Shown here: positions 1 through 10,861 of the stretch, in pieces
Numbering within the stretch: the first letter of the stretch is position 1
How the letters are laid out: each line of letters opens with the position of its first letter
Assembly (NCBI GenBank): GCA_001969505.1
Contig: LSSK01000394.1
Location: forward strand, 1 to 47,747
DNA from: Zancudomyces culisetae
Taxonomy: Eukaryota; Kickxellomycota; Harpellomycetes; Harpellales; Legeriomycetaceae
DNA: 47,747 nt
Direction of reading: 5' to 3'
Notes under the pieces: generated by a model
The model's database searches: none
The model's input: the letters and a program-made list of their open reading frames with translations, nothing else
What the model was told of the DNA's origin: nothing
Made by a program: the position numbers and the translations under genes

Positions 1-100
1 AATGTTGACAACATTAGTAATAGAAATAGCAATACTGGAAAAGAATCAACAAGAAATATTTCCATCATTAATTCTCCTCCCTTTCACATTAACATCTCTG

Positions 101-120
101 AATAATAATAATAATAATAA
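101..120. repeat. (AAT)n microsatellite
   Basis: Between six and seven AAT units lie about 20 bp beyond the 3' end of the trypsin-like protease gene. The rest of bases 1 to 139 shows no gene. Confidence 0.8.
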
Positions 121-139
121 AAGAACCATCATATAATAG

Positions 140-1140
140 TTAAATAATAACATTGTATATGAACACCAAAACAATCACAACCTTTAAGAACCGTGCCCAA
201 ATAGTTTTTTTGGCAGATGACGCCAGATACTGCGCTTCTGTCATTATTTTTTCAATCCAATCATTGAAATAGTACACGTGCGTGTAAAACGCAGCGCCTC
301 CATTAGTACCACACGTTGGATTTTGCCGAAGCTCGTAAGGCAAAATACCAAAACTTGTTATACCAACAAGTTGATGACTTCCTCCTTGGCTATAAACCAA
401 CGGTCCACCCGAGTCACCAGTACACGTATCTCTTCCATTTTCCACTATATTACAGACAGTCTCGCCATCATTAGTACCATCCCAGTAATTATTGAGTTTT
501 TTGCACACATCATTTTCTGATATCTTTAAGTCGACTTTTTTTGCTACTTTTGCCCCACTACTGGAAATACTTGGATGTGTTAATCCAAATCCCGCCGCGA
601 TGACCTTCATTCTTGAATGTATTTTTCCCTTATAAATTGGTATCGTTTTGGCCATTGATGCTGGAACTTTTTTTTTAGTAAAATTAGTGCGATGTCATTG
701 CGATAAGATTGGTTATATGATGGATGAACGTATATCCGACTTGCTTGAAATACATGCTTGTAGGGTACGTTTTCAAAAATACCTATAGATACGTGAACAG
801 TAAGGGGATCCTTTGGAATGGTGGTTTTGTATTTTATCATACAATGTGCTGCTGTAATCACAACCCTATCCGTTAATAAAGATGCTGTGCAGTATGTACT
901 CTGTCTCCAGTACAAGGATCTTATGCCTACCAAATATGGGAATTCCTTAGAACTAGCAAAATCACCGTTTATAATTCGTGGTTTAAGCGACGAACCCGTA
1001 TAAGAACTTTGATTCTTGTATACATTCACTTTTACATTCAATTCCCGTTTATTTTCTGAAGATTTAGGTGTGTTCAATGTTGTAGTAGCTACACAAGTGA
1101 TATACCAAATCAATTTCAATATAAACTGGTACAAAATCAT
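140..1140 (-). CDS. Trypsin-like S1A serine protease, frameshifted in a homopolymer
   Basis: This encodes a secreted chymotrypsin-fold endopeptidase. The first ~22 residues are hydrophobic (signal peptide). A proregion ends at an activation site RIING (Arg cleaved, Ile-Ile-Asn-Gly becomes the new N terminus). The catalytic triad is complete: His in TAAHC, Asp in NDIALI, Ser in GDSGGP. An Asp six residues before the Ser (DTCTGDSGGP) predicts trypsin-like Arg/Lys specificity, with SFG in the place of SWG. The C terminus ends in a hydrophobic stretch, so a membrane or GPI anchor is possible. Reading from 1140 the frame is good to about 677. A run of nine T (A9 on the coding strand, 668-676) then shifts it by one base, and the remainder is read in another frame, from about 667 to the stop at 140. 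One extra A would restore a continuous protease. No intron can do so without removing the catalytic Asp. It is either a real lesion, slippage, or a base-calling error. Confidence 0.85.
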
Positions 1141-2831
1141 TTTTATTTATTATTACTGCTCCTGTTTGTGTGTGGTTGTATTCTCTTGCTATTCATCAGG
1201 TCAACATATCAAAATACTGAATACAATAAAATATCAGCACAGTCAGTACATTTATACAATAGTTCCTGCAAACTTTCATAAATGTACTTTTCCTGTTTGA
1301 TGCTTGCAACTTTATTTTTAGTACCCAAACTCAATATAATGTTCGTCTTTATATATATATATAGCATTTCTTCGTTTGTACTTTATATTGTTTACCAGAT
1401 AAAAATATATACTAAACAAAGTACATGTTTATTTGCTGCATCATTATTTATTGTTTATTTTTATTCTTGTCAATAAATGTATCTATGTTTATGCGCGCAC
1501 CAAAAAAAATATTTGTACAAAACCGCATAATTTACATTTCTGCTCTATTCAAACCGGCACCAGGTGTTTAATGAACTTCCTGTTAAATTCTATCGAAATA
1601 AATTTTCATGTAGTCATGTTTAATATACATGTGTGTTGTACGCCTAAATTTGTTTTAAACACATATCTCCTATTGAAAAAAATGTGACAATGTACATTTT
1701 GTATCACATCAAGGTCGCATTTCCGAGTACAACATCAGTATAGCTAGCAAGTGCTGGGTTTTTATAACTTTTGGAGTCCTTGAGTTTTAATACCAAGCTA
1801 GATCAAGTCTACAGAAGAGCATCAACCATTTTTTGTTTTGTTTTGTTTACAACAATTAAAAATTATTAGCGGGTATATATAAACCATAAATCGAAAATTA
1901 AGTTTAGACAAGAAAGCCAGTACATCTCACAATAAGAAAAGTTGATTACTATTGAAGACACAATTACAAAAAAGCGTGATGCAAAAGTATCCTGGTAGTC
2001 GATGTATTTTTTTTTAACCTGTACTTGCTTTGTATACGAGCCCACTTTAACTGTTAATGATTCAGAGTTCTTGAAGGGTACTCTCATCGTTTATGTTAGA
2101 TTATTCAAAGAACTTCAACTTGTTGATTCTCTGTGATGTATGAATTTATCTTTATTTTATGCTAGCTTTATATAAATATGATTATTGCAACATATTGGGC
2201 AAAACGCTATAGATAAGTATATTATAACTCAGGTCAGAGACTCATCTCACGTTTTGTTATCATTAAAATATGAATAAACAAAGTTTAAAAAAAGAAATTG
2301 GCTTGGTCTTGAACATTCAAACTTTTGGTGGGAATATGGGTATGGGAATACACTCTTTGGTGTTTTTCGCTATTTAGGATATTCGAAGCTGCAGAACGTG
2401 TTTATATTTTCCTGTCAACCGATCTTGGGATGTGATATTTGGGCATTAAATAATTGTGTTGAAGGAAATACTTTGTTTGGAATGCCCTGTACTCCGTTAC
2501 TAGTTTAGCTACCACCAATTTTAGTTCTAGTAGTGTCATTTTGGGTTGTTTGATGTTTAACTCACTGTTTATTAACAAGTACAGCGTTTCTATTTCGTCT
2601 ACTAAAGTATGCCAAAAGAAAATTTTTTACCCCATTTTCAAGCCAATTCCCTCCCAAATATTTTTTTTAAAAAAAAAGGGCGCTGATAAAAGATCATATC
2701 ATCACTTTTTTTTTTCGGTGAATATTTGATTAATTTTTATCTGCTAAAGCACCATACATTGTTAGAATCATACAAAATCTTAAACGATTTGAGCAATCGA
2801 GCATAAAATTAATCTCGGATCCGTATTAAAA
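1141..2831. other. Intergenic region, protease 5' side to bL9m
   Basis: The stretch is AT-rich, with many short homopolymers and only short open frames. It should contain the upstream regions of two genes transcribed away from each other, the protease (leftward) and bL9m (rightward). One small open frame at 1866-2087 is listed separately. No RNA gene was recognised. Confidence 0.5.
1866..2087 (-). CDS. Small hypothetical ORF, 73 residues
   Basis: This open frame starts at a real ATG (2085-2087). A TATATAAA-type sequence lies roughly 85 bp upstream on the same strand. The first ~40 residues are mixed basic and polar (KVGSYTKQVQVKKKY is typical). The last ~30 residues are hydrophobic and could just as well be read-through into non-coding DNA. 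I do not recognise a family. A spliced form is possible: the first part is more protein-like, and GT dinucleotides sit after codons such as CAG. I could not find a downstream exon that joins in frame. It may be a chance ORF. Confidence 0.2.
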   Translation of the reverse strand: MRVPFKNSESLTVKVGSYTKQVQVKKKYIDYQDTFASRFFVIVSSIVINFSYCEMYWLSCLNLIFDLWFIYTR

Positions 2832-3564
2832 ATGATAAGCAAAAACCACATTGTTGTGAGGAGCTTTGTCTCCTCAATCTCAAAGGTAAGCACTGATACA
2901 AAAAATCAAAATTGCTAGGCTTATCTTATTTCCTTATACATAGAGAACAATGGCGACGGGTAAGGGAAAGATTCCGGTAAGGTTGCTACAAACAGTCGAA
3001 AAATTAGGAAGAGAGGGCGAAGAAGTTTATGTAAAACCGGGACACATGCGAATTACACTTTATCCAAACCGACAGGCAGTTTATGTAACAAGAAAAATTG
3101 GACCAGTGTCACCAAGTGTGCTATATGAAGCCGACAAGGATGGCAAGGTGACTGTTGAAAAATTACAGAAACAACAGGAAGAGATCGCTAACAGTCAAAA
3201 ATATAAATTGCAACTACTAGATCAACAAGAAAAAATTCTGAAAAATATTGAAGCATTAAAGCAAATTGGGGAAATTAGATTTAAAAGAAGAAGGCTTGAT
3301 AAAGGAGAGAGCGACGAGATTTATGGCTCAGTAACCATAAACGACGTGATCACAGTTTTGAGGAATCAGTATCAAGTTAACATTGTACCAGGAAAAGACA
3401 TTATTGAATGTGAAGAGAAGATTAAGCGATTGGGTGAGTTCCCAATGAAGATTATATTTAGCAACAACCAACAGTCGCTAAAGAAAAAGACAGAGACAAA
3501 TGAACACCAAACTTCGACAAATGATGAAAATTTAGTAGAATTGAAGATTATAGTAGAGGAATAG
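2832..3564 (+). CDS. MRPL50: Mitochondrial ribosomal protein bL9m (yeast MRPL50 type)
   Basis: This is a large-subunit mitoribosomal protein of the bacterial L9 family. Exon 1 is 2832-2885 (18 codons: a short basic and hydroxylated leader beginning MISKNHIVVRSF, typical of a mitochondrial presequence). The intron is 2886-2943 (GTAAGC to TAG, 58 nt). Exon 2 is 2944-3564 and joins in phase 0 through AGA ACA to the internal ATG at 2950. The L9 N-domain is visible in VRLLQTVEKLGREGEEVYVKPGHMR and the following YPNRQAVYVT stretch. The C-terminal part is a lysine/glutamine-rich helix and a divergent tail, 224 residues in all. The internal ATG at 2950 would give a protein without targeting signal, so the upstream exon is preferred. 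The gene is convergent with the PUF gene, with stops 10 bases apart. Confidence 0.9.
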
Positions 3565-3574
3565 TTTAAAGTTA

Positions 3575-5473
3575 CTAAAATTTATCACGATTAATACTAT
3601 TGTTATTAACACTATTGATGATATTAATTTTATTAATACCGCTAATGATTTCAGCAGTCTGGTTTTGACTAAACATGGTATTGCTACTATGTCCAGTATT
3701 ACAGCTGTTGTCAATATCACCTAAACGGTTGTTATTGCCGTAATTGTCACTGCCTTTGTTGTTGTGATAATAACCGAGGTTCATGGAGTTTACAAAAGAA
3801 TAATGTATAAGTTTGTTGTAAATGCGTTTTCCGTGAGGAGTATGCTTAATTGGTGGTAGGATGGGTAAAACCAAATTTATCAAAACCATACGATGATCAG
3901 GATCACAGTTGTCAAGAAGTGTTTGAACCACGTAGTTTCCATAGCAGTCATTTAATATGACATCTAATACATCAAATGATAGAAATTTTGAGATAAATAG
4001 CCTTTTATGAATAGAGGTTTTCTTTTTTATGCATTTTTCAATTACATTGCTGGAGAATTTTTGAGTAGATAAGCTGGTTACGTGGGGCGAAAATTGTGCA
4101 ATCAAAGACTCGAAATACTCCACCCGATCCATATCCAGTAGATATTGCACCACATAGTTTCCATATGGATTCTGAACCAAAAACAGTGCATTTTGGATTA
4201 TTGCCATTGCCAATTGTTGCTGTTGGTACCCACTACTTGCCAGATCCAGGCATTTCTGAAATACACAACACCCATGGCGGTGCGATGCAACCAAGCGACA
4301 GTTTGCAGCCATTGTGGAGTATATAAATGAAACGTGGTTTTGGGGAAACTTAGAAAGTGATTTTTGAACTACGTGATTACCATTGACATCACAAACCAGT
4401 GTAAGAACAGATTCTTTTAGTAAAGTAGCAACCAGTGTGAATTGGGCTGGGGTATTCAATAGATCCAGCAGTCGCTGCAAAGCCCTAGTTCCATGAGTGC
4501 TCATAGCAATATGTACAAAGCTTGGTGCAAGCACAGACAATATTGCCGATTTTTGACTATCGTTGCAGCATTCAAAGAGTTTTTGACATAAATAATTACC
4601 AAATTGATCCACCATTAAACTAGGAAATTCTGTATAGATTTGCGAATAAATAGCGTCTACAACCTTGGGGCTTTTTTCTTCGAGCCTCCGTTGCAGGTAT
4701 CTACACCCGTGTTGATCTCTAGATGCCATAGCAATTGAAACTTCATTGTATACAATATTACTGTTGGCTATATACGTATGTTGTATTGGGTCTCCCATAT
4801 TTCCAATTGTTAGGCCATTTGCTCTTGATAGTCCAAATTCGTCGTAGTAAAAATCATTTATTTTGTTACTGTACATATACATCGTATTGGTATCGTTATC
4901 TCCAAGGTTATTTATATTCGGTATACCGCTAAAAGCGTTCTCTTCTTTTCTACCTACTATATACTCTCCAACATTGAGCCCATTCTTGTATTCATGTTGC
5001 CAGCTATTGTTATCACCATGTTCGTCACCAATATTATCACGATTTCCCATTAAAACAATATTTCTATTGCTGAAAGATTTTTCCAACTCATCTTCCTTAT
5101 ATACTACTTGCCCAATTATCCTGTCTTTGAACATATCCGTTCCTCTACTCAATTTTGTTTTCATCGCTCTTGAAGCTTTTGCTCTTTCATCATACTGTAC
5201 CTCCTCCTCCTCCTCCTCCTCTAGTAAACCTGTAGGCAGTAGTTGCACTCCTTCCTCTTCTCTATGACCACTGTTTCTCACAAATATATCTTTAGTTCCA
5301 CGTATTCTTTGAGTTTTTGTACAGTACCTATTCTCCTTTTTTACTTTCGACCATATCTCGTTTGTTACCCTTACATCTGTTTCCGACTCCTTTTGTTTAC
5401 TCATCATAGCTATCATCGAGCTTTCTTCCTTTACCTTCTTAATCAAGCGTGGATCATACAGTTCTTTCGACAT
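3575..5473 (-). CDS. Pumilio-family (PUF) RNA-binding protein
   Basis: This is a single-exon protein of 632 residues. The first ~245 residues are low-complexity and polar, with a seven-Glu run from a (CTC)7 tract at 5201-5221. Eight PUF repeats follow, from about residue 250 to 565. The RNA-contact triplets read, repeat 1 to 8: CR..Q, NY..Q, TR..Q, NH..Q, CC..Q, NY..Q, SN..E, NY..Q. In the established PUF code this predicts an RNA starting 5'-UGUA, with A/U at later positions. The HGCC motif in repeat 5 resembles the Puf4/Mpt5 and plant APUM class rather than classic Pumilio (HGCR). The protein would bind 3' UTRs and lower mRNA stability or translation in the cytoplasm. An Asn-rich tail follows the repeats. 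More than 5 kb of gene-free DNA lies on its 5' side. Confidence 0.93.
   Translation of the reverse strand: MSKELYDPRLIKKVKEESSMIAMMSKQKESETDVRVTNEIWSKVKKENRYCTKTQRIRGTKDIFVRNSGHREEEGVQLLPTGLLEEEEEEEVQYDERAKASRAMKTKLSRGTDMFKDRIIGQVVYKEDELEKSFSNRNIVLMGNRDNIGDEHGDNNSWQHEYKNGLNVGEYIVGRKEENAFSGIPNINNLGDNDTNTMYMYSNKINDFYYDEFGLSRANGLTIGNMGDPIQHTYIANSNIVYNEVSIAMASRDQHGCRYLQRRLEEKSPKVVDAIYSQIYTEFPSLMVDQFGNYLCQKLFECCNDSQKSAILSVLAPSFVHIAMSTHGTRALQRLLDLLNTPAQFTLVATLLKESVLTLVCDVNGNHVVQKSLSKFPQNHVSFIYSTMAANCRLVASHRHGCCVFQKCLDLASSGYQQQQLAMAIIQNALFLVQNPYGNYVVQYLLDMDRVEYFESLIAQFSPHVTSLSTQKFSSNVIEKCIKKKTSIHKRLFISKFLSFDVLDVILNDCYGNYVVQTLLDNCDPDHRMVLINLVLPILPPIKHTPHGKRIYNKLIHYSFVNSMNLGYYHNNKGSDNYGNNNRLGDIDNSCNTGHSSNTMFSQNQTAEIISGINKINIINSVNNNSINRDKF
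5201..5221. repeat. (CTC)7 trinucleotide repeat inside the PUF gene
   Basis: Seven CTC units on the plus strand encode seven glutamates near residue 90 of the PUF protein. The tract is in frame and is likely to vary in length between strains. Confidence 0.85.
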
Positions 5474-7590
5474 ACTTTTTTCCTTTCTCTATTTTTACTT
5501 TATTTTTCGCTTTGCAGCTACTTTGCTTCTTGCCACCTGTAGATAATATCTATTAACCCTTGAGTTTATAAGTCGCCTATTCAACTTTTATCTCGAGCTA
5601 GATACAGAAAAGTGTTAAATACAAACTCCTCCTTCCTCCAGTCTTGTAAAGATGCTCCTGTACCCTATATTTCTTATATTATCTTGTATAAAATACTCAC
5701 TTTTCATTCCCCTCGCGTTCTGCACTCGCCTGATCTGCTTTCTTTGTCCTATTAGTTCCTACCCCTCCTCTATTTCACTCAGACTATGTCGCTGGAAGTA
5801 ATTTTCGCTGTTTCACACGTTTTTAGTATTCACTTTACTTTTCGTTTTGTCTACACCCACCTTCCTAGCTTTGTAGTGTATACTATCCTAAAGGAGTGTG
5901 TGGTTTGCTAGGGGGATTTTTTTTTAATTGGTGATTACTAACACAAGAGTGCTATTACCTAATCAATTCCGTTTTTAAGCTATGTTACCAAAATCCTTTC
6001 GGAGAATTAATAAATATCCTCACTATTATTAATGATTCAATTATATAGCTTAAGCGAGTATTATTTCAATCTTTGTCGCTGAAAAAAAAAAGGGGGGTGG
6101 CGATCTGGGTTTCTAACTTAACAGTTAAACGTATTATACACCTCGTATTCTAAAAATTCGCTTTTCATAAGCCTTTACTATATATTATACAGCTATAAAG
6201 TGATAATATGCTTCTCATTTATAAATTATCACTCTTTTACATTCGTAACCTTCCAGTTCCCTGCGCCTGCTCTTTTTTGGGGAGAAAAGGAGGGAGATTT
6301 AGATACTAGTTCAAAGGTAAATTAGCACTGTCCCACTTTTGTACATTGAACGGAAAAAATTTTTTTTTACTTTTGTATGAGAACGGCTTGATTTATTTGT
6401 TTCTTACAGGCAGCTTGATGTTACAAGTGCTATTGTCACTATTGTTCTGTTTTTGGTTATCTTTAAATCGGCCGTTTTTATTGGATTCCGGTGTAATTCT
6501 GGGGCTTGTTTCTCTATAATTCGGTAAAGACAAGGTTGATTAAACCAAAAAGATTTTAACTTGGTTTGAAATTATCGTAAAAAACGAATTTATCAATCCA
6601 GATTTGAAATGTCAATCAGCATTTATATAAATTAAATGAAGTACATTGGTTTAAAAGACTTTATGTCCACTCACAAATGTATTCTAAAATTATAAGTCAC
6701 TCGTTTTTATTTTGTCCTCTCCCCCTCTCCCTTTAACACTTGTAACTAATTACGCAAATGCAGTTTAGCGGTACTATAAAAGTTAACACATGAGTCCACA
6801 CGCATTCACTTTCTCTCGCATGACACGTAGTGTATACACAACAGCGTGCTAAACCTGCGCTAAACTCAACAACAAAATTTCGCTAAAACTCATTTTCTAT
6901 TATTCCGATTAACTGTTTTTTCACAATATCTATTGGGTCCTTGGTCCTTTTATTGTGCGAATTCTTTTTTTTTTATAATTAGAAACCTATAAGCGCATTA
7001 TGATAAAAGTACCTCCAAGTAAGTGGCGGCTTAGATTTCCCTTCCGAGATAAAATTGATCACGCTAATCACAATATTTTTTTAGATACACCTACACTATG
7101 TTATCTATTTCCTAAAAGGTTTCTGGGAATGAATTGCATCGCTTGACTACATTTTGACTAGGAAAATCTTGTTTCAAATGTAAAATATAATCAACTTGCC
7201 GCAAATCCCTAATCTATTATTTCTACATGACCTTCACTTTGCACTTAAATTAGATCACCCGAATATTCACACCTTAAATATACTCTGACTTGTGTTTACT
7301 CGTCCTGAATTTTTTTTTCGCAAACACACATACACTAAGTCATATTGTTTACTTTATTGTTTTATACTTCTTGAAAATAACAGTGGTATTGTTTATAAAC
7401 CTTTTTCACATTGCCTTGATATTTTTAAAATCAGTATAGCAATTATTTTACCACGATTTCAATGAGCGCTACCAATATCTAGTATAAACATATTTCACCA
7501 CTCGTTTTTTTCAAGCCAAAGACAAGAAAGGCTTTTCCCCAGCGAACAGAAAAAAAAACTTTTAGTTGCATTTTTAATGGCTCTAAATGT

Positions 7591-7639
7591 ATTGATTTAC
7601 CAACCTTTTCGTTGAAAAACATTTTTTCAATAAATCAAT
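7591..7639. other. Nested inverted repeat (hairpin) in gene-free DNA
   Basis: An outer pair of 9-base arms (7591-7599 and 7631-7639) encloses an inner pair of 8-base arms (7612-7619 and 7623-7630) with a three-base loop. The right-hand arms abut, giving a continuous 17-base arm. The left side carries a 12-base bulge. All pairs are Watson-Crick. Function unknown; AT-rich DNA forms such structures by chance at some rate. Confidence 0.55.
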
Positions 7640-8152
7640 AAAATTTTAATGTACATCCAGACCACATATCTCCCATTATTACATTTCTTTGGTTCCTGCG
7701 TTTAGGTTTGCACGTTTATTTTGAAAGAGAGAATTTGAGCCTCCCCTTGGCTAACTAAAAGGATATACTACCACGTAAATACCATATTGTCACAACACTC
7801 AGAATATTTTCTGGTTTGGGAATCTTAGGCTTTTTCAGTTCCAATTAAATCTAAAACAGCCATTTTCCAACCCAAAAAATGTATCCACCATATTAACGTA
7901 CCACTAAAGCTATTTAAACCTAACTTTACACAAATGTATGACATGGCTGCTTTTTCTATTATATATACCAGAATGAAGTTTATCTATATTTTCAGTCGCG
8001 TGTTATACTTATCATATTAAGGGGTTTTTACCACAAAAAAAAAATCTCAAGAGCAGTAAGCCTTGCTGTAATCCTTCACTTTATTTATTGCCACAAACAT
8101 TTTAATATTTTCACAATCTATGTACCAGTTATAATATACATATATACACATT

Positions 8153-8190
<38 letters not shown>
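8153..8190. repeat. (CA)n(TA)n compound dinucleotide repeat
   Basis: About ten CA units are followed directly by about eight AT units, in the middle of the PUF-aminoacylase gene-free region. Shorter TA runs lie nearby. Confidence 0.9.
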
Positions 8191-10823
8191 CATTAGATAA
8201 TTTGAGTTTCATTACTAACATTTTTATTATAATAACTGCGGTGTTATTTCAAAACGCCAGCTAATGTCAAAGAGAATAAAAAAATATTACCTTGACGCAT
8301 GCGAAAGCCACATCTGTTTTATATAGATGATTATATATATAACGTATTTGCCTCACTTTTTATTTAGAATGGGCTCTCATCTCTAAAACCCTAACACCAG
8401 AAAAATAAACTTAAAATAGGTGTAACAATTATTTATGAGTATCATTTTTTTTCTTTTGGATAGGTATGTACGAAATAGATGCTCCGCCTTTTAATTGCAA
8501 AAAAAAAGAGTTATCCGGTTCCCAAAATAAATAAAAAACATTATTTTAAAGGCTGATACATATCGGAAAAACTAGTGAGGTTTTGTGTGTGTGTATGGTG
8601 AAGAACATAAGTATATTTAATAACTGTATTGCCTTCTTTCTAGTGGCAAAATTTTGTGTTGAAATTTTCCCTGCAACGCCCAACATTAATTTATGTAGAT
8701 GTGCTTCAAGAATTAGCATTTAGTTAGTGATAAACATCTTTTGCTTTTACTATTTTATGCCATTATTTTTGAACTAGGCGGGTATTTTTTTTTGTTTTGA
8801 AAAAAAACCTTAAACTAAAAAATTCCTTTCAATGTTTATACGACACACATGAATCTTATGTAGGCGTGGATAGTCTATTTCATTATTATTTTGTTATCAA
8901 AAAACTTCACTAGAGGTAAAAGCTTTATTAAAAGATGCAAATATAATCCTTTTTGAATGGGATGGTCAAGGTTACAAGCTCCATTTTATTTCTCGGCCAT
9001 CAGCTCATTTAGACAAAATCGATTTGATATAGGTTATTTGACTTTTAGAAATCATTCGGTTACAAGGACACACATGTATATGCTACTAGAGTGTGTAACA
9101 GTTTATCGAATGTTGTTTGTAGCGTGATACTGTGACACATCTATCATTTTAATATACAACCGAGAAGCTTGGACCAGCGATGCTCTTGTTTTATACCACC
9201 TTGCAGCTTACCACTGCTACTGTGTGGTCCGCATTCAATCATACTTTAGCCTTAATACTTTTTTATCAATTCCTGAACATGGATCAACACTCATATTCAA
9301 AGGAGCAGTTAACCTTGTCTTTTAAAATCTAGCACTTTTCACAACAATAAAATTACCTCCTCCCTCCCAAAATAATAGTGATTTGAGGTTATAAGAAAAG
9401 TAAAGCGACAAAACCCCATATTAAAAAGTCATTCACTTTTTAGCGGGTTGAAAATAAGTTTCAAGATATCTCTTTTCCGACACAAGCGGCTTTCATACCG
9501 CACCACTTTAAATTGTACACTCTATTATGGATTAGTCGGTTAAATTACCAGTATTTTTGGATTCTGGGCTCCGAAAACTACCAGGTTTTTTATCCAAAAA
9601 CCATCACCTATATCACCAGTGACATGGCCTTTCATGTTCCTGTTGTGTTCCTGACCTGCAGTAAACACATTAAAACCGTTGTCATGTCAACAACAACAAT
9701 GTAAAGATAGTTAGATAATTCATTCTAAAAATGGGTACAACTTACAGAAGCAAAATAACAGCAGATAACAACAATTAGCATAAAAGAAGAGAGTTAGATT
9801 TACTACGAAGTGTTTTTAAGATATATTTTCAAGATATTTTTCAAAAATAAAGTTAAACATTAATTCAATGAGCGGTCATTTACCGCAAAAACACTATTTG
9901 ATATGTTTTTTTTTCCCCTACAATATTGTAGATATTGCTGGGGTTCTAAGTTTCAAAAGCTCTACCAGAAAAACGCTAAAGACTGTAAACACTACCAATA
10001 GCTAGCTTGAATAGCGCTGTAAACACATTTCGTTCAACAAAGAGATTGGTAATGACAGGGATAACTATAAACTTGGAACTCTTGGTGCCAGTATTATTCC
10101 ATCTCTATACCCTTCCATATCTCCCTCCCCCTCTTCTCTGCTTGTATATACTGATGGTGTTAGACTACTTTGTTTTTCTCAGATATAATCAATACCAACT
10201 TTGGAATTAAAGCATTGCTATTGGTACAAAAACAAGTGCAGAAGTATTCATCCAATGAACGCTCCTCAGCTGAGCAGAGTAAACAAGCTTTGTTTTACAG
10301 GCACCTGATCTTCATTTACAAACTCTACTTGTTGTGTTCACAACTTCGGCAACTTTTGCGCTAATACTATTGGTATTGTTGGTTTAATATTTGGGAGGTG
10401 GGTGTGAAAAAAAAGCAGGTTCGTTCTTTTTTGATATTTTCCTTCTATACAATTTGTTATAAAGCATTAATGAAACAGGTTTTGAAACAAAAAAAAAGGA
10501 AAAGTGTGGTACATTAGCAATTCAATGCTAGGTAAATCGCATCTTCTTGCAAAACAAGCCTTTCAAGTGCTCTTTTTTTTAACAAAAATTACATAATCCT
10601 TTGCGTTATTACATAAGCAAAATGCTCTGAGAATCAAAACCGAGTCAATCCACCAAGATGAGTTGAAACAGGAAAAGATGAATATGCCTAATATGTCAAA
10701 AATGACTAATATCACTTTAATTGTGCGTCAAGTCAGATGAATACAAACAACTATAAAAGCGCACCATCCGCCCACCTCCTCCCTTTCTATATTAAAAGTG
10801 ACAAAACTAACAGTGACGTGGAA

Positions 10824-10853
10824 GAAACAGAAACAGAAACAGAAACAGAAACA
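10824..10853 (+). repeat. (GAAACA)5 repeat in the aminoacylase leader
   Basis: Five perfect GAAACA units end eight bases before the aminoacylase ATG (10862). They would lie in the 5' untranslated leader of that mRNA and make it purine- and A-rich. Confidence 0.85.
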
Positions 10854-10861
10854 AAAGCAAA

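Larger units (their letters stand above)
5474..10861. other. Long gene-free region between PUF and aminoacylase
   Basis: About 5.4 kb contain no credible coding exon. The few open frames (for example 9513-9704 and 10007-10210) are short, often lack ATG and look like chance. The region lies upstream of both flanking genes, which diverge. It holds poly-A/T runs, a CA/TA microsatellite (8153-8190), a nested hairpin (7591-7639), a 9-bp inverted repeat (6199-6207 with 6235-6243) and a pyrimidine-rich leader next to the PUF start. Confidence 0.6.

Noticed and set aside
668-720. Intron that could repair the protease frame
   Set aside because: A branch-like TACTAA and CAG acceptor occur, but any intron ending there would delete the catalytic Asp region (NDIALI).
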